Origin: Sulfuricella sp035530375
Lineage (GTDB): Bacteria; Pseudomonadota; Gammaproteobacteria; Burkholderiales; Sulfuricellaceae
Length of the DNA: 7,455 bases
Direction: 5' to 3'
Assembly (NCBI GenBank): GCA_035530375.1
Contig: DATKUY010000054.1
Location: forward strand, 1 to 7,455
The notes under the pieces: model-generated
Databases searched by the model: none
Seen by the model: only the letters and a program-made list of their open reading frames with translations
What the model was told of the DNA's origin: nothing
Shown here: piece by piece, positions 5,895 to 7,455 of the stretch
Layout of the letters: every line of letters starts with the position of its first letter
How positions within the stretch are numbered: position 1 is the first letter of the stretch
Translations under genes and position numbers: made by a program

Positions 5895-6656
5895 TTACTC
5901 GTTGCCGCCGGCAGTGGTGTGGTGGGTAAGATCGTGGATGCTTAGCTCGAGCAGAATGTGAGTGACGGAAATTGCCACCAGCACCGCACAGACAGCGCGG
6001 AACAGTTGCACGGGCGCGCCCAGCACCTCCAGGAAGTCCTCCTGATTGAGCCAATCAGCCGGGAACCATGGTGCGCGCGGCACCACCAGCCCGCCGAATA
6101 TCCCGTATGCAATGAAGGCAAAGGCAGCGACATAGCAGGCGTACTGTATCGACAGGAACTTCCGTTGCGTCAACGTGGGTTGGATGCGGAAACGGTAATA
6201 CAGCAGAAAACCGGCGCCGGCCAACGTCGATCCGGGAAACCCGAGCAGGTATCTCGACCAGATAACCAGCGCCTGAAGGAAATTGTCTGACAAGGTGGCG
6301 GCGACCAGGGTGCCGCCGAGCAGGAAAACATGGATTCTGGCATCAAGCAGCCACCTGGCGGCAGAAGAGCGCACCGTAGCGGGAAGGGAATCCCTGACGA
6401 GGCGGCGGCCAAACTCGACCAGGAAAAGGTAGGAAACCAGCAGGACAAACGGCTTCGCGGCATTCAGGGAAGGATTCTCGCCGCGCACCCTCGTCCATAG
6501 ATCCATCCATTCCAGAAAGCCATGGATAATGCCGAAAACAGCGAGTAGCCAGATGAAACCGACCAGATTGAAACGGCTCTTCTCACGGGGCAGAACAAAG
6601 ATGGCCAGCCCCAGCACCACAAATGACAGCCCGTAAATCAGGAAGATGATATCCAT
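5895..6656 (-). CDS. Seven-TM membrane protein, probable sensory module without output domain
   Basis: The 253-residue product is hydrophobic throughout, with about seven membrane segments (roughly 3-22, 29-51, 67-83, 108-123, 137-156, 167-192, 217-241) and a cytosolic tail of about a dozen residues. The style of its opening (MDIIFLIYGLSFVVLGLAIF) and the motif FGIIHGFLEWMDL near 41-53 recall, from memory, the N-terminal membrane input domain of betaproteobacterial sensor kinases and diguanylate cyclases. Those proteins continue into PAS, histidine-kinase or GGDEF domains; here a TAA follows at 5897-5895 with nothing recognisable after it. The ATG at 6656 fits the family opening but has no Shine-Dalgarno sequence. 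The gene is convergent with the exporter. It may be a truncated remnant or a stand-alone sensor that signals through a partner. The protein is very likely real; the role is a guess. Confidence 0.72.
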   Translation of the reverse strand: MDIIFLIYGLSFVVLGLAIFVLPREKSRFNLVGFIWLLAVFGIIHGFLEWMDLWTRVRGENPSLNAAKPFVLLVSYLFLVEFGRRLVRDSLPATVRSSAARWLLDARIHVFLLGGTLVAATLSDNFLQALVIWSRYLLGFPGSTLAGAGFLLYYRFRIQPTLTQRKFLSIQYACYVAAFAFIAYGIFGGLVVPRAPWFPADWLNQEDFLEVLGAPVQLFRAVCAVLVAISVTHILLELSIHDLTHHTTAGGNE

Positions 6657-6663
6657 TATGGTT

Positions 6664-6673
6664 ATTTCGAAAT
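6664..6673. promoter_or_regulatory. Perfect palindrome just upstream of the sensor gene
   Basis: ATTTCGAAAT is a 10-bp perfect palindrome ending 8 bases from the sensor ATG on the minus strand. In the same stretch TTGATC and CATAAT, 18 bases apart, form a loose -35/-10 pair running almost into the start codon. It could be an operator, but the site is AT-rich and short enough to be chance. Confidence 0.25.
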
Positions 6674-6891
6674 TTAACGATCAATGTGCCGGCCATCGAA
6701 AACATGCCCGCACGGAGAGACTTCCTGTTTCGGTATCAGCCCTGAGTTGGATGCAGTTGCCAACAACGCGGCCAAGCCCGGACGCAACAGACCAAGGCCC
6801 CAGGCACGCCAACCAAGAAGTCAAGCGATTGAATTGTCGATTCACTGCCGGACATGGATACTCCGATTTTGGTTGGGCCTAACGCTATTAA

Positions 6892-6909
6892 CCAGACCGG
6901 CGGGTCTGG
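6892..6909. other. Perfect 7-bp hairpin with 4-base loop
   Basis: CCAGACC (6892-6898) and GGTCTGG (6903-6909) flank the loop GGCG. On the minus strand it starts 5 bases after the stop codon of the HD-GYP-like fragment, where a transcript end would be expected, and is followed by TTAATAGCG, a weak T-poor tail. It may be a relic or Rho-type terminator structure. Confidence 0.4.
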
Positions 6910-6914
6910 GCTAT

Positions 6915-7073
6915 TCAAGTTCCCAGAACGCGCCGGCGTGCAATAACTGTTTTATTAATAAGGAATTTATGTAAATCTCGACGAATCCCGCCAAGCTTGT
7001 GCAGTTTCCGTTTCAAGTCATGAACAAACATGCCCGGACCAAGCTGATCGATGGAAATTTTCTTGTCGGCCAT
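6915..7073 (-). pseudogene. Fragment of an HD-GYP phosphodiesterase N-terminus (DUF3391-like)
   Basis: The 52-residue reading frame opens MADKKISIDQLGPGMFVHDL. This matches, from memory, the opening of DUF3391, the domain in front of many betaproteobacterial HD-GYP c-di-GMP phosphodiesterases (typically KKIxVxQLRPGMFVxDL). Full proteins are about 400 residues; here likeness ends after HDL and the remaining 32 residues are basic and unfamiliar. A short LGGIRRDLH stretch might echo the GIRDVYID end of the same domain, which would suggest an internal deletion, but that is speculative. There is no Shine-Dalgarno sequence before the ATG at 7073, and a frame extending further upstream runs into dispersed repeats. 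A broken gene is the simplest reading; a small functional protein is possible but unsupported. Confidence 0.5.
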
Positions 7074-7199
7074 TGTAGCAATGTTATCGGGAAAGTAGCG
7101 GTTTTTATTGAGTTGCGTCCGGAGGCCTGAATTGAGAGCCGACCTTTCGCTCAACCCGAACCTGCCGTATAAAGCCGCGCCAGGCCGGTTAGCGCCACG

Positions 7200-7290
7200 T
7201 TGAACGGCTGTTTTTCTGCTGAACGGACGTTCGGCAAGCAAGCCCTGACCGGTTGTAGTGGGTCGAACTGAGCCGGCCGCAAGACCGTCG
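7200..7290 (+). repeat. Copy C of the dispersed intergenic repeat
   Basis: The core at 7200-7236 begins TTGAACGGCTGTTTTTC and contains GGACGTTCGGC. It is followed by CCTGACCGGTTGTAGTGGG and a GC-rich stretch to GACCGTC. The core aligns with copy B (minus strand 5826-5788) and more loosely with copy A (3822 onward). The longer pattern (GGCTG, GGACATTCGGCAA, CCTGACCGGT, GTGGGTCG) recalls, from memory, intergenic repeats of many Proteobacteria that are often mis-called as small ORFs. Confidence 0.5.
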
Positions 7291-7300
7291 CAGAAGTGCC

Positions 7301-7329
7301 GATTCTGTTGAAACACTCGTTGTTTCAGC
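7301..7329. repeat. Hairpin resembling an insertion-sequence end
   Basis: GTTGAAACA (7307-7315) and TGTTTCAGC (7321-7329) form a 9-bp stem with one G-T pair and a 5-base loop. The string GATTCTGTTGAAA just here resembles terminal sequences I associate with some transposons (TTTCAACAGAATC on the other strand). No transposase is present, so this is at most a relic. Confidence 0.3.
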
Positions 7330-7384
7330 CGACGTGATGTTCGGGGTGCAGGTGTAGAGCCAAGGTTTTCCACCTTTCGGGGGC

Positions 7385-7413
7385 TGCAACCAGGCCCTGA
7401 AGCCCGGTTTGCA
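7385..7413. other. Bulged hairpin near the right edge
   Basis: TGCAACC (7385-7391) pairs with GG and TTGCA (7406-7407, 7409-7413), and GGC (7393-7395) with GCC (7402-7404), around the loop CCTGAA. The plus strand then reads AGGTTAATTATT, weakly T-rich. It could end a transcript entering from the left on the plus strand or be part of a REP-type repeat. Confidence 0.3.
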
Positions 7414-7455
7414 GGTTAATTATTGGGGTTTTGCCTCAAACAAGCGCACCTATCC

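Larger units (their letters stand above)
6657..6914. other. Gap between the sensor gene and the HD-GYP-like fragment
   Basis: No supported gene lies in these 258 bases. On its left is a 10-bp perfect palindrome ATTTCGAAAT (6664-6673), 8 bases before the sensor start. On its right is a perfect hairpin (6892-6909). A weak repeat-like string, TTGAA to GGACAT (6829-6855), resembles the dispersed repeat core but too poorly to call a copy. Confidence 0.5.
7074..7455. other. Repeat-rich gap at the right end, no supported gene
   Basis: These 382 bases hold dispersed-repeat copy C, a 9-bp hairpin (7307-7329) and a bulged hairpin (7385-7413). Reading frames crossing it are short, start at rare codons or change character within the repeat, and none gives a recognisable protein. 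It looks like accumulated non-coding repeat and possible insertion-element remains. Confidence 0.6.

Noticed and set aside
5710..5961. Plus-strand ORF of 83 codons
   Set aside because: It starts inside the repeat and ends within the antisense of the sensor gene, with no ribosome site.
6684..6974. Plus-strand ORF of 96 codons
   Set aside because: It crosses the 6892-6909 hairpin and runs antisense into the HD-GYP-like fragment; there is no ribosome site and no recognisable protein.
7074..7373. Upstream extension of the HD-GYP-like fragment to 7373 (152 codons in total)
   Set aside because: The added 100 residues come from the dispersed repeat and hairpin region, and the family opening begins exactly at the methionine at 7073.
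1..7455. CRISPR array, tRNA, rRNA or riboswitch
   Set aside because: I saw no regularly spaced direct repeats, no cloverleaf with a CCA-ready acceptor stem, no rRNA-like stretch and no conserved riboswitch core, including in the glyA leader, where glycine-type aptamers might be looked for.

Overview
The window looks like a chromosomal piece of a GC-rich betaproteobacterium. The Gallionella/Sideroxydans or wider Nitrosomonadales group is my best guess, from protein style and gene order only. Features supporting this are the divergent pmbA/darP pair (also adjacent in E. coli), mog directly behind darP, an SHMT gene of proteobacterial type, and GC-rich coding stretches separated by AT-richer, repeat-littered gaps.

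Positions 1-2447 are read on the minus strand: pmbA (tldE), then a voltage-gated-type K+ channel only 3 bases behind it, then the start of glyA, which has its own promoter-like -10 and runs off the left edge. The 246-base gap between pmbA and the plus-strand darP holds a REP-like GC-rich inverted repeat, a small perfect hairpin in the pmbA leader and a probable darP promoter. darP and mog overlap by ATGA and should be co-translated; they serve 50S ribosome maturation and molybdenum cofactor synthesis respectively.

Positions 3788-5583 hold an AT-rich promoter region and a two-gene DrrAB/NodIJ-type ABC-2 exporter (ATPase plus permease, plus strand). Its substrate cannot be told from sequence.

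Positions 5584-7455 are accessory in character. They contain one intact-looking minus-strand membrane protein, apparently a 7-TM sensory module with no output domain, and a short minus-strand ORF that starts like an HD-GYP phosphodiesterase (DUF3391) but loses the match after about 20 residues. The rest is non-coding DNA with hairpins and diverged copies of a dispersed repeat whose core starts TTGAAYG-CTG. This part reads as a decaying region that once held signalling genes.

I do not see a convincing new multi-gene system. The most rewarding leads are the output-less sensor beside the truncated HD-GYP start, the dispersed repeat family found in three of the gaps, and the K+ channel tucked between pmbA and glyA.
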